Assembly (NCBI GenBank): GCA_029265355.1
Contig: JAJUJL010000001.1
Coordinates: 124,001 to 188,000 of the forward strand
Length of the DNA stretch: 64,000 nt
Reading direction: 5' to 3'
From: Chloroflexota bacterium
GTDB lineage: Bacteria > Chloroflexota > Anaerolineae > Anaerolineales > UBA4823
Positions 9,172-18,334 of the stretch are shown here, one piece after another; within the stretch, counting starts at the first letter, position 1; each line of letters begins with the position of its first letter. The notes beneath the pieces were generated by a model, which saw only the letters and a list, made by a program, of their open reading frames with translations, ran no database searches and had not been told where the DNA came from. The position numbers and the translations under genes were made by a program.

Positions 9172-10974
9172 TCACTTCCCGATCAAGGCGCCAGATTTCG
9201 GAGGCAGAACGATTCTCACCGCTTCAGAGTCGCTGGAGACTGAAAAGCCATTGAGCAGATCTCGCGCCCCTGCCAGTCCGCGCACGTGTACGTTCAGCGA
9301 CTGCGGCGTCTCGCTCCGGTTGATTGCAACCAGTAAGCGCTCAGTGGGCGTTTTCCGCAGGTAAGCGTAGGTTTGCTTTTCTTCATCCAGGTGCAGTGTA
9401 CAGCGCGTCCCACAAGAGAGCTCCGGGTGAGCACAGCGCAGCGCCAGCAAGCGGCGGAAGTAATCCAGCAAGTCTTGATTGGCATCGGCGCCCCAGCGCA
9501 TCGGCTGGCGCGCTTCCTCGAAAAAGCCGCGCTCGTCGTGATGGGTGGGCAGCTCCTGGGTCACGCCGCACTCCGTTCCATAATAGTTGATTGGATTGCC
9601 GGAAAGCGTATACAACACTAAAGCGCCCAACTTCAAACGCCGGGTGTCATCCCCAGAAAGGTATAAAAACCGGTTCATATCGTGATTGTCCAGGATGGTC
9701 AGCCGGTCGAACAGTCCCTCAAAATAGCCTTCGTGCCCGTCCAGGTAAGCATCGAATTGCGCCAGCGACCAGTGTTCATAGCCAAAAGTCTGGCGCAGCG
9801 CCTCCGCCAGCAAGAAGTCGATCATGCCGTCGAACGAGCTGGCAAAGGTTTTCTGCACCGGCGCGCTCATGATCACTTCGCCAAACAACCAGGCATCGGG
9901 CCTGGTTTGTTTGCAGACCCGCCTGAAATCAACCCAAAAATCCAGGGGCGGTCCATACGCATAATCCAGGCGATAGCCATCGATGCCCTTCTCTAACCAA
10001 TACCGAGCGCAGTCGAGCAAATAGCGACGAGCTGGCGCGCCCAGCGCCAGGTTGAGCTTTGGCATGCTCTTCACGCCGAAGAAACCCTCGTACTCCTCTG
10101 GCCATTTCTTCCAGTGATACCAGTGGTAGTAATCGCTGTGACGATCTTTTTGAGCCGCCAGCATGCTGGGGTGTAGATTTGACCAATGGTTGGCGACAAA
10201 ATCGAGGATCAGGCGCAAGCCGCGCTGGTGCGCAGCAGCGATCAGGCGCTCAAGATCTTCATCGCTCCCCAGGCGCGGCTCAACGTGGTACACATCGGTG
10301 GCGTCATAGCCGTGGTGGGATGGGCTGGGAAAGATCGGCGAGAGCCAGATGGTGTTGTAACCCAGCCCCTGGATATAATCCAGCTTATCGATCACGCCGC
10401 CCAACGTGCCGCCGTAGAAGCCATCCAGCCAGGCTGGCTTTTTCCAGGGTTTGCCCTCCCCAGGGTAGAAGCGGTCGACGAACACGTGGTACACCAAGGC
10501 CTGCCTCGCCCAGGCTGGCGCCGGCAGATCACTGACCCAGATAGCAAAATCGGTCGCGGATTGCAACGCTTCCGCCTGGTTATCGGCAAACACCCAGCGC
10601 TGCGAGCCGGACACCTGCGCGCCGATGCGATAGCGCACCAGCGTATCCTCCGGCTGGCCCGGCAAAGCGCCCTGCCAGTGGCGGATGTACAGCCAATCCA
10701 CGTTGTCCCAGGAAACCGCGCCAGGTTGAAGATCCAACATGAGCGCATTCTCCAGGTCGGGCGCAGACCCATCCTGGGTGAAGAAAACCCGCACGCGCTC
10801 AAAGGGCAGCTCGCCCGATGTCGTCACATGCAGTTGGACCGTCTCGCCAGCGCCCGGCCGGGCAGGGACTGCCCGGGCGCGATGCTGCACGCCAGAAAGC
10901 GACAGGCGATGGGCTTCCAGACGCTTTTCCGGCAGGATATTGTCTCCAAACATGAAGTCGCGAACTTCTTGCAT
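9172..10974 (-). CDS. cytosolic GH13 alpha-glycosidase with N-terminal beta domain
   Basis: A 600-residue GH13 enzyme without a signal peptide. Residues 1 to about 150 form an N-terminal beta-sandwich as in neopullulanases and maltogenic amylases. The barrel follows, with HHGYDATD, nucleophile Asp337 (DGYRLDYA), Glu366 (FGEVI) and Asp432 (DNHDMNR). A C-terminal beta domain closes the protein. It probably cuts imported maltodextrins or cyclodextrins in the cytosol. The start lies 3 bases after the stop of the previous GH13 gene, with GGGAG upstream. A second in-frame ATG seven codons later is possible. The exact specificity cannot be read from the sequence. Confidence 0.93.
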   Translation of the reverse strand: MQEVRDFMFGDNILPEKRLEAHRLSLSGVQHRARAVPARPGAGETVQLHVTTSGELPFERVRVFFTQDGSAPDLENALMLDLQPGAVSWDNVDWLYIRHWQGALPGQPEDTLVRYRIGAQVSGSQRWVFADNQAEALQSATDFAIWVSDLPAPAWARQALVYHVFVDRFYPGEGKPWKKPAWLDGFYGGTLGGVIDKLDYIQGLGYNTIWLSPIFPSPSHHGYDATDVYHVEPRLGSDEDLERLIAAAHQRGLRLILDFVANHWSNLHPSMLAAQKDRHSDYYHWYHWKKWPEEYEGFFGVKSMPKLNLALGAPARRYLLDCARYWLEKGIDGYRLDYAYGPPLDFWVDFRRVCKQTRPDAWLFGEVIMSAPVQKTFASSFDGMIDFLLAEALRQTFGYEHWSLAQFDAYLDGHEGYFEGLFDRLTILDNHDMNRFLYLSGDDTRRLKLGALVLYTLSGNPINYYGTECGVTQELPTHHDERGFFEEARQPMRWGADANQDLLDYFRRLLALRCAHPELSCGTRCTLHLDEEKQTYAYLRKTPTERLLVAINRSETPQSLNVHVRGLAGARDLLNGFSVSSDSEAVRIVLPPKSGALIGK

Positions 10975-10977
10975 CGT

Positions 10978-12444
10978 TTATTTTTCTCCCAACAGCACCA
11001 TGCCTTGCTGGGGCGGCAATTGGATATTCAGCCCCGCGCCGCTCACCTGGGTGAGTGCATCGCCCGGCTCGGGCCACAGCGGGGTGAAACGCGTCGCGTG
11101 CAACCCTTCGGTGGAGAGCGCCACGCGCACCGAAGTTTCCCCGGCATTGAACACCACCACCAGCTCTTGTCCTTGCAATGATCGGCGGTAAGCCACGGCT
11201 TGCTCGCGGGCATAAATCACCTTGAAATCACCGGTGCGCAGCGCTGGATAGGCATGACGCAAGCCAATGACCGATTTGTAGAATGCCTGCAGCTCGCGAT
11301 CCCAACGCTCAGGGCGATCCCAGGGAAACGCCTCCCGGCAGTGCGGGTCGCCGCCAGCCGACATGCCGATCTCATCGCCATAATAAACACACGGCGCCCC
11401 GGGCATGGTCATCTGGCACAGCACCGCCAGGCGAAAAGCGGGTTTATTGTTCCCCAGCAACCACAAGGCGCGCGGCATATCGTGGCTGTCCAACATGTTC
11501 AATTGGGCGTAATTGATCTCCCACTCGTACAGGCGATGCATGGCATCCAGCCGGCTGGCAAACTCAGGCGCTTTGATCGCTCGCAGGTTGACATCCTGGT
11601 GGCGCCAGGAGAGATTCAAGTGGCGTCCGCCGAAAAAGCTGAGCACATGGCTGGTAATAATGTAATTCATCACCGCGTCGAACATGTCGCCCTGCAGCCA
11701 ATGCCGGGCCTCATGCCAGATTTCACCGACGATATACGCCTGTGGATTGACCCCCTTCACCACCCGGCGGAACTCGCGCCAGAAGCCATCATCTTTGATC
11801 TCCTCGGGAACATCCAGCCGCCAGCCATCGATGCCGAACTCCAGCCAATGCCGGGTGACCTGCAGCAGGTAATCGCGCACACCGGGATTATCGGTGTTGA
11901 ATTTTGGCAGCGAGGGATGTCCCCACCAGCAGGCATAATTGCTATCGGTGTGCTCATTGTTGTTCGGATAAGCGCGCAGCGGAAAACCGCGGACAAGAAA
12001 CCAATCCAGGTAAGGAGAGTTACCGCCGTTTTCCAGGATATGGTGGAACGCCCAAAAGCCGCGCCCGCAGTGATTGAAGACACCATCCAAAACGACACGC
12101 ATATCGCGCCTGTGGGCTTCATCCAGCAGCTCGCGCAGCGCCGCTTCCCCACCCAGCAGGGGATCCACCTCCAGGTAATCATAAGCATTGTAGCGATGGT
12201 TGGAAGCAGCCGAAAAGATCGGGTTCAGGTACAGGGCGTTGATGCCCAAATCTTTTAGATAATCCAGGTGATCGACGATGCCGTACAGGTCGCCGCCCTG
12301 GTAGCCCTGCTCTTCCGGCGGCGCGCCCCAGGTTTTGAATTCAATGCCACGCGCATGCTGGGTGCGCGGGCTGCGGCTGAAGCGGTCTGGAAAGATCTGG
12401 TAGAAAACGGCGTGTTTGACCCAATCGGGTGTTTCGATTTTCAT
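10978..12444 (-). CDS. cyclomaltodextrinase/neopullulanase-like GH13 alpha-glycosidase
   Basis: A 488-residue GH13 enzyme lacking the N-terminal dimerisation domain of classic neopullulanases. It starts directly with DWVKHAVFYQIFPDRF. The NHRYNAYDY motif is characteristic of the cyclodextrinase/neopullulanase group. Catalytic residues are Asp211 (DGWRLDVP), Glu241 (VGEIWH) and Asp322 (LDSHDM). No signal peptide is present, so it acts on imported oligosaccharides. It is first of the three GH13 genes, with AAAGGATG as ribosome site and a possible promoter just upstream. Confidence 0.93.
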   Translation of the reverse strand: MKIETPDWVKHAVFYQIFPDRFSRSPRTQHARGIEFKTWGAPPEEQGYQGGDLYGIVDHLDYLKDLGINALYLNPIFSAASNHRYNAYDYLEVDPLLGGEAALRELLDEAHRRDMRVVLDGVFNHCGRGFWAFHHILENGGNSPYLDWFLVRGFPLRAYPNNNEHTDSNYACWWGHPSLPKFNTDNPGVRDYLLQVTRHWLEFGIDGWRLDVPEEIKDDGFWREFRRVVKGVNPQAYIVGEIWHEARHWLQGDMFDAVMNYIITSHVLSFFGGRHLNLSWRHQDVNLRAIKAPEFASRLDAMHRLYEWEINYAQLNMLDSHDMPRALWLLGNNKPAFRLAVLCQMTMPGAPCVYYGDEIGMSAGGDPHCREAFPWDRPERWDRELQAFYKSVIGLRHAYPALRTGDFKVIYAREQAVAYRRSLQGQELVVVFNAGETSVRVALSTEGLHATRFTPLWPEPGDALTQVSGAGLNIQLPPQQGMVLLGEK

Positions 12445-12456
12445 AGACTCATCCTT

Positions 12457-12485
12457 TATCTAGAACAACTCTGAGAGTGTGTAAA
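12457..12485 (-). promoter_or_regulatory. candidate promoter of the GH13 operon with internal palindrome
   Basis: On the minus strand TTTACA (12480-12485) and TAGATA (12457-12462) are 17 bp apart. The spacer contains the 11-bp palindrome ACTCTGAGAGT (12468-12478), a possible operator. The -10 box is poor, so this is tentative. The transcript would begin about 6 bp before AAAGGATG. Confidence 0.35.
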
Positions 12486-12571
12486 AAAAATACCCGCCAT
12501 CCTGAGCTGAGCGAAGAAACCCTGCATCCATTGCCGAGACTCTTTGCGATTTGCGACGCTCAGAGTGACAG
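12483..12571. repeat. decayed dispersed palindromic repeat with flanking A8/T8 run
   Basis: CATCCTGAGCTGAGCGAAG near 12499 and GACGCTCAGAGTGACAG near 12555 form the inverted ends of a repeat. It resembles the common CATTCTGAGCGAAGCGAAG intergenic repeats of Chloroflexota and other bacteria. On the minus strand it ends in eight T (12483-12490), so it may also terminate the mal operon. Only one copy is in the window. Confidence 0.5.
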
Positions 12572-12598
12572 AACTAGCGGTTAGAGCCTCCCGCACAG

Positions 12599-15500
12599 TC
12601 AGTTCCCACCAACTTTCAAACCACTGGGGACAGAAACCGGGATGGTGTGCTCGAGGTTCAGTGCGCTGGGAGAGGTCAGAGCCTCCAGAAAAGCCAGCAA
12701 GGCCTGGATTTCAACTTCGGAAAGATACACACCTTGGCTGCGGATCGGGGTGTAGGTTCTCTTAATTGCCTCCAGCACTTGCGGCTGGTCCTGGCAAGTA
12801 TCTTCCAGGTTTTCTGCCAGTTGGCTGGGGTCATACTTTTGCAAACTGTCCAGCGGCGCCAGGTGATGGCGCACAGCGGCTTCCAGGGTGGTGAAGGCGC
12901 CGTTGTGCATCCACGGTCCGGTGATGGCGACATTGCGCAGCGGAGGCGTGCGGAAGGCAAAGCGGTCGCACGCAAGACCAGTCTCACGAGCCCGGCCCAG
13001 GTCGAGCGGCTGCTCGCGGCCTTTGCCCGGACCAACCTGCGGCACTGCCAGGTTGTAGAAGCGCTGGTCGGTGAGCAAGGGCCCGGAATGGCAGTCAGCA
13101 CAGCCCGCCTCGCCAAAGAAGAGCAATGCGCCCTGTTTTTGCTGCTCTGAGAGCGCCGCGCTCTCTCCGCGCAGGTAGCGGTCGAACGGGCTGTCTTCAA
13201 AGGTAAAAACTGTCGCCTGGTAGGCCGACATGGCATTGGCTGCGTGCTGAAATCCCAGCTTTTCTGGCGGGATTTCCGGATAGGCTGCCTGGAACAGCTC
13301 CACGTATCCCGGTATGGACAGCAGGCGCGCCATCAACGCCCTCCAGACCTTGCTGACGGTGTAATCCGGGATCATCGCCAGTTCGTTGGGGGCGCCGAAG
13401 ATATCGCGATCGCCGCGGTTGCCGCGCATCTCATCCCGCGAGGTTACCGGGAACATCGCCTGGACCGCCAGCAGGTTGTCCAGTCCTTCAGGCAGGCGGT
13501 CGCTGGCAGGACTGTGAAAACCGGTTTCTGGCGTGCCAAATACACGCCCATCCCAGAAAAAAACCGTCCATTCGGTGTAGCCCAGGTTGAAGACGGGCGG
13601 CGCGTTGCGCGCCACCAGCTCGCGCGCTGTGCCCATCTGGCGCTGCTCCCCCAGGCCCCGGCCGCCAGTGCCAATCGGCACGGATAGGTTGTCGCCGGTT
13701 GCCAGGGTTGGATGGTGGCAGGTTGCACAGGTGGTATCGCGGTTGCCGCTGAGCTCTGGGTCCCAGAACAGGGCCTCACCCAGCCTGAGCAGCGCCGGCG
13801 AGGCAGGAGGCGGATTGGTGGGAGCGTAGACCTCCGCTTCCTTCAAAAGGCGTCTCAGGCGCGCATCGCGATCGCCGGAAATCATCCCCGGCAGATCGGC
13901 AAACTCAGGTGTGAGCGCCAGTGCGCCAACGAAAAAGGCGACGCTCAGCGCTGTCAACGCCCAGGCAGCTCCTTGGGAGGCGGCAACGCGTCGAAATTGG
14001 ACAAGCGCCGACGCCATCACCAGCAGCACCGCAGCGCCCGCCAACCACAAGCCAGGCGGTATTTTGACTTGCGGAACCGAGGGCGCAGGCTTTGCAACCT
14101 GCTGCGGTTGGCTGAGCGGCTGCAGCAAAGTTGCGGTATGAAGCGGATATTCCAGGCGATAACGAGTATCGGCAGCCACATTCTGAAATGCCTGTTGCCG
14201 ACCATCCGACCAACGCACGGTCACGTTTGCCTGCTGCGCCTGGCCCAATCCGAAGTAGAGCGCCAGCTCGTTGCCAGCGCCCACGCTGGCGCCGTTGATC
14301 ACTTCCTGCATCTGTGAATTGCCATCGCTGGTCGAAACATAGACCCGCGCCCCCACCGCATCGCGGTTGACAGGGCCAGCGCCAACCAGCTCGAAAGCCA
14401 GCCAATGGTTGGCAGCCAGCGACTGATCTGACTGCGCAACCTGGTTGCGGTACAGGCGGTAGCCTTCGTCAGCGTTGCCGACCACCAGGTCCACCCAGCC
14501 ATCTCGGTCGTAGTCTGCATAAGCCACGCTGATGCTCATGCGCACATCGGCAGACTCGTTGTTGCAATCCACCAGCGAAAAGGTGCCGTCTCCATTATTA
14601 TGGAAAAGCGGATTGGCGGCGATGTCCTTGTGATTCGCCGTATCAGCAACTGCCAGGTACAGGTCGCGCCAGCCATCGTTGTCATAGTCTAAAAATACTG
14701 CACCCCAGCCGATGGCATTGGGAAATTGCACTCCCGCCTGCTCCGCAACTTCCTGGAAGGTGCCGTCACCCTGGTTATTGAGCAGCTCCATCGGCCCAAC
14801 ATTGGAGAAGTAGAAGTCCTGGTCGCCGTCGTTGTCGTAATCGCCCACCGCCAGGCCCATGCCAAACAGCTTGCTGTCTGCGCCGGCTTCCTGAGCGACC
14901 TGGGTGAAGCACCACCCCTGGCAGCCGGGGCCATCGTTGCGCCACAGCTTGTTGCCGATCGGATTGACAAATTCATCATTGACCAGGTAAATATCCAGGT
15001 CGCCGTCGTTATCGTAGTCGGTGAAGCTGGCAACAAAGCCAGCGCCATTCAGGCTGCCGCCCAGCAGGTCGCTGACATTGCTGAACGTACCATCTCCATT
15101 GTTGCGATGAAGCAGGTCGCTTTCCCCATCCATCGGGCGACCACACTTCGGATAACACGACCAGTTGGCGATATACAGGTCCAGGAAACCGTCCTGGTCA
15201 TAATCGCCCCAGGAGGCGGTTTTGCTGTTGGCATTCTCCCGGATGCCAGCCTTTGCGGTGATGTCGATGAAGCGTTCCCCACCATCGTTGCGAAACAAGA
15301 CATCGGCGCCCCAATTGGTGACATACAGATCGCGCCAGCCGTCGTTGTCATAGTCTACGAACGTGGCCCCAAATGAATAAGCATCGCGCAGTGCGACCTG
15401 ACCAGCAAGCGAAGAAACCTGAAATGTGCCATCGCCTTGATTGTGGTACAGGGTATTCGCCCCGCTGCTATCGGTCACGTACAAATCGACCCAACCGTCG

Positions 15501-15718
15501 TTATCATAGTCCCCCCATGCCTGGCCGGCGGTCATTTCATTCGACGCCACGCGGTTATCGACAATACCGGCCTGCCAGCTCACGTCGGCAAATAAAGGCA
15601 CCGCAGGAACCGCGCTGGAAGCGGTTGCCTGCCAATCCGCAGCAAGAGCGAAGCCCTGTTGAATCAACAGGGCTATCGCGAGCAAAACAATCGCCAGTTG
15701 CGCGAGCCGCAAACGCAT
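12599..15718 (-). CDS. FG-GAP/UnbV repeat protein fused to di-heme cytochrome c peroxidase (MauG-like)
   Basis: A 1039-residue exported fusion protein. A signal or anchor segment spans residues 1-27. Seven FG-GAP/VCBS-type calcium loops of the DYDNDG form follow (at about 70, 122, 172, 234, 293, 344 and 402). An ASPIC/UnbV-like module runs from about 450 to 525, then two hydrophobic helices (about 556-575 and 586-603). The C-terminal part (about 635-1030) is a di-heme peroxidase with CATCH (664-668) and CADCH (873-877). Either the two helices anchor the peroxidase or the fusion is membrane-bound between two outer domains. It begins 3 bp after the malG stop, so it should be translated from the mal transcript. 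The substrate is unknown; MauG homologues reduce peroxide or oxidise protein residues. Confidence 0.9.
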   Translation of the reverse strand: MRLRLAQLAIVLLAIALLIQQGFALAADWQATASSAVPAVPLFADVSWQAGIVDNRVASNEMTAGQAWGDYDNDGWVDLYVTDSSGANTLYHNQGDGTFQVSSLAGQVALRDAYSFGATFVDYDNDGWRDLYVTNWGADVLFRNDGGERFIDITAKAGIRENANSKTASWGDYDQDGFLDLYIANWSCYPKCGRPMDGESDLLHRNNGDGTFSNVSDLLGGSLNGAGFVASFTDYDNDGDLDIYLVNDEFVNPIGNKLWRNDGPGCQGWCFTQVAQEAGADSKLFGMGLAVGDYDNDGDQDFYFSNVGPMELLNNQGDGTFQEVAEQAGVQFPNAIGWGAVFLDYDNDGWRDLYLAVADTANHKDIAANPLFHNNGDGTFSLVDCNNESADVRMSISVAYADYDRDGWVDLVVGNADEGYRLYRNQVAQSDQSLAANHWLAFELVGAGPVNRDAVGARVYVSTSDGNSQMQEVINGASVGAGNELALYFGLGQAQQANVTVRWSDGRQQAFQNVAADTRYRLEYPLHTATLLQPLSQPQQVAKPAPSVPQVKIPPGLWLAGAAVLLVMASALVQFRRVAASQGAAWALTALSVAFFVGALALTPEFADLPGMISGDRDARLRRLLKEAEVYAPTNPPPASPALLRLGEALFWDPELSGNRDTTCATCHHPTLATGDNLSVPIGTGGRGLGEQRQMGTARELVARNAPPVFNLGYTEWTVFFWDGRVFGTPETGFHSPASDRLPEGLDNLLAVQAMFPVTSRDEMRGNRGDRDIFGAPNELAMIPDYTVSKVWRALMARLLSIPGYVELFQAAYPEIPPEKLGFQHAANAMSAYQATVFTFEDSPFDRYLRGESAALSEQQKQGALLFFGEAGCADCHSGPLLTDQRFYNLAVPQVGPGKGREQPLDLGRARETGLACDRFAFRTPPLRNVAITGPWMHNGAFTTLEAAVRHHLAPLDSLQKYDPSQLAENLEDTCQDQPQVLEAIKRTYTPIRSQGVYLSEVEIQALLAFLEALTSPSALNLEHTIPVSVPSGLKVGGN

Positions 15719-15721
15719 AGG

Positions 15722-16642
15722 CTATTCTTTGACTGCGCCTTGGGTCAGCCCTCCGGCAATCTGATCCTGCAGCGCAAGATAGGTGATCATAATCGGCAGC
15801 GCGCCGATCAACGCGCCAGCGGCAAACACGCCCCATTTCTTGTCGAATTGACCAGCGGTGAAGATCTGCAGACCGACCATCAGCGTGTACTGGCTGGAAT
15901 CGTTGAGCAAGATGCGCGCCAGGATGAAGTCGCCGTACGTGCCAATGAAAGACAGAATGCCAATCACGATCAAGATCGGGCGCAGCAGCGGCAACAGCAG
16001 TTGGTAGAAGATCTGGAAGTTGGAGGCGCCATCGATCATGCCTGACTCATCGATGGCGCGCGGGATCGTGTCCAGGAAACCTTTCATCAACCAAATATTC
16101 AATCCCATCGAACCGCCCATGTACACCAGGATCAAGCCCGCATGGGTATTCAAGCCAATCGCTGGCACGATCTGCCCGGCCTGGAAGATAAGCACGTAGA
16201 TCGCCACCAACGCCAACAGGTTGGGGAAAACCTGGATCAGCAGGATCGCCTTGAGCAGGGTAATTCTTCCGGCAAAGCGCAGGCGTGAAAAGGCGTACGC
16301 CGCCATAGTCGTCAAGGAGAGCGATAAAACCGTCGAAATGGTGGAAATCTTGACTGAATTCCACAGCCATGTCCAGTACTTCAGATCTCCAAAGGAGAAG
16401 TTGGGATCTTTATTGAACAAGCGTAGGAAATTATCAAAACTCCAGTTGGGTGGGATAAGATCCTGAGTCGTCAGCGAGTTGCGCGGGTCCAGGGCAGCCG
16501 AGAGGATCCACAGCACCGGGAAGATCGAGAAAAAGATCAGGAACACAGCGATCACCAACCGGATGGCGATGCTGAAGCGTTCCTGGAACTTCTTCGAGCT
16601 GCTGATGCGCTGGTAAGTCTGAGCGAGCGATGTGCTAGACAT
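15722..16642 (-). CDS. malG: maltose/maltodextrin ABC transporter permease MalG
   Basis: A 306-residue permease with about six membrane segments. The EAA loop reads ESGMIDGASNFQIFYQLLLP, as in MalG. The long LSAALDPRNSL periplasmic segment after the first helix is also MalG-like. The ATG at 16642 overlaps the last 8 bases of malF. The longer open frame to 16771 reads into malF in another frame and is rejected. It pairs with MalF in the inner membrane. No MalK ATPase is encoded nearby, so a general MsmK-type ATPase elsewhere is expected. Confidence 0.94.
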   Translation of the reverse strand: MSSTSLAQTYQRISSSKKFQERFSIAIRLVIAVFLIFFSIFPVLWILSAALDPRNSLTTQDLIPPNWSFDNFLRLFNKDPNFSFGDLKYWTWLWNSVKISTISTVLSLSLTTMAAYAFSRLRFAGRITLLKAILLIQVFPNLLALVAIYVLIFQAGQIVPAIGLNTHAGLILVYMGGSMGLNIWLMKGFLDTIPRAIDESGMIDGASNFQIFYQLLLPLLRPILIVIGILSFIGTYGDFILARILLNDSSQYTLMVGLQIFTAGQFDKKWGVFAAGALIGALPIMITYLALQDQIAGGLTQGAVKE

Positions 16643-18206
16643 TTTGGCTGACCTCCTCCCACATGTTGGTAAAGCGGAACTGCGCCAGGGTGATCGCGCC
16701 CACGATAATGAAAATGATGATCGATATCGCCGAGGCAAATCCATACTGCACACCGCGCCCGCCAGATGCAAACGCCAGGTTGTACACGTAGCTGATCAGG
16801 ATATCGGTGTGACCAGCCTGGGTTTGCGCGCCGACGATGGGCGGGCCGCCGTTGATGAACAGGTAGATCAGGTTGAAGTTATTGAAGTTGAAAACGAACG
16901 ATGCAATCAACAGCGGACCCACCGCCACCAGCAGCAGCGGCAGGGTGATTTTGCGGAAGCGCACCCAAGCGCCAGCGCCGTCCACCGTAGCAGCTTCATA
17001 CAAATCGGCAGGAATGGACTGCAGCGCGCCGCTGGTCACCAGCATGAAATAGGGGTAGCCCAGCCACAGGTTCACCAGCAGCACGGCGGCCTGGGCCCAG
17101 ATGGGTTCGGTGGTCCAGGGCGGAGCAACGCCGATCCAGCGTTCGAGGGTGCGGTTGATAATGCCGAACTCAGGATTCATCATCCCGCGCCAGATCAAGA
17201 TGGTGATCAGCGATGGGATGGTGTACGGGATGAGCAGCAAAGAACGGATGATTTTCTTGAGCGGGAAATTCGGGTCGTTGAACATGATGGCAATCGCCAG
17301 GCCCAAGAAAAAAGTGGACAGGACGCTGATCGTAGGAAACACAAAGTTCCAGGTCATGATCCGCACCAAGGGGCCGCGCAGCGCCGGGCTGGTCGCAAAT
17401 TGGATGAAGTTCTTGAAACCAACCACCGCGCGGAAGCCAGGATTGATGGTTTTGCCCGTCCGGGAGGTAAAAGTTCCGTCGATGTTATAGTATATTTCGC
17501 CGGTTTCCTGGTCGGTGACCGTATCGGTGGCTTCGTCGTAAAGATAACGAATTTGCAGCTCAGCCGCCTCGCTGGGAGAGCGCACCTGCACCGTCTTCCC
17601 GCCTTCCACTCCAAATTTGATATTGGGCAGCTCCTTATCCGCCGCCGCCAGGAGCGTGTTCAGGCGCTGGAAGCCTTCGATCGTCTGGGGAATGCCTTTG
17701 CTGTCAGCTTCACCGATTCCAGGATCGCCTGGCTTGGCAGGGACGATTTCCTCGCCCACTTTTGCCAGGAAAGTGTCGCCGTTCGAATCGATCAGCCACA
17801 GCACATATTGATTATCCGCAGATTTGTATGCCGTCCAGGAATAAGACTTGCCCTCTTCTGGCAGGTAGGTGGCTTGTTGAATGCTTTTCAGAGCCTGCTC
17901 TTTGGTCAGCAAATGGCCATCGCCGTAATTCGTGAAAGCCACGTAAACTGTGAACAGGATGGGGTAAATGACAAAGATAATCAAAAACGACAACCCAATC
18001 GCCATCCAGCGGTAAGCGTAGGCTTGAGGAAGCAGGAAAATGATATTCAGCATCACCAGCACGACAGCCAGCACGGCTGCCAACTGGGTGAATCCGAGTT
18101 GTACACTGTTATAGATAAACCAACCGATGGCAGCATCCAGAACAACGACCAACAGTACCCGGGTAAGAAGCCCGAGTGGAGATTCATTCCCCGTCTTTTG
18201 TTTCAT
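16635..18206 (-). CDS. malF: maltose/maltodextrin ABC transporter permease MalF
   Basis: A 523-residue permease. Between membrane segments 3 and 4 lies a large extracytoplasmic insert (about residues 90-260), the P2-type loop that contacts MalE in enteric MalF. The EAA loop reads EAATVDGAGAWVRFRKITLP. The ATG at 18206 is chosen because GGAGG sits 8 bases upstream. An ATG two codons earlier is too close to that site. The gene overlaps malG by 8 bp. It is separated from malE by a stem-loop at 18287. Confidence 0.94.
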   Translation of the reverse strand: MKQKTGNESPLGLLTRVLLVVVLDAAIGWFIYNSVQLGFTQLAAVLAVVLVMLNIIFLLPQAYAYRWMAIGLSFLIIFVIYPILFTVYVAFTNYGDGHLLTKEQALKSIQQATYLPEEGKSYSWTAYKSADNQYVLWLIDSNGDTFLAKVGEEIVPAKPGDPGIGEADSKGIPQTIEGFQRLNTLLAAADKELPNIKFGVEGGKTVQVRSPSEAAELQIRYLYDEATDTVTDQETGEIYYNIDGTFTSRTGKTINPGFRAVVGFKNFIQFATSPALRGPLVRIMTWNFVFPTISVLSTFFLGLAIAIMFNDPNFPLKKIIRSLLLIPYTIPSLITILIWRGMMNPEFGIINRTLERWIGVAPPWTTEPIWAQAAVLLVNLWLGYPYFMLVTSGALQSIPADLYEAATVDGAGAWVRFRKITLPLLLVAVGPLLIASFVFNFNNFNLIYLFINGGPPIVGAQTQAGHTDILISYVYNLAFASGGRGVQYGFASAISIIIFIIVGAITLAQFRFTNMWEEVSQNV

Positions 18207-18286
18207 TTGCATCGCCTCCTCGACTTGAACCTCAATCTGGTGAAACCCCATACCAGCAGGAAAAAACGAGAGCGCATCTGGCGATA

Positions 18287-18320
18287 AGAGAAGACCGAGG
18301 ATTGCTCCCCGGCCTTCTCT
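18287..18320 (-). terminator. stem-loop between malE and malF (attenuator-like)
   Basis: A 14-bp stem with two mismatches pairs AGAGAAGGCCGGGG with CCTCGGTCTTCTCT on the minus strand, around a 6-nt loop. Only TTATC follows, so termination would be partial. Such structures after malE usually raise the binding protein above the permease by partial termination or by protecting the 3' end. Confidence 0.6.
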
Positions 18321-18334
18321 ATCTTGTTACTCGG

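Noticed and set aside
16632-18287. 551-codon plus-strand ORF
   Set aside because: It is antisense to the whole of malF. The protein is rich in His, Gln and Arg and has no family features.
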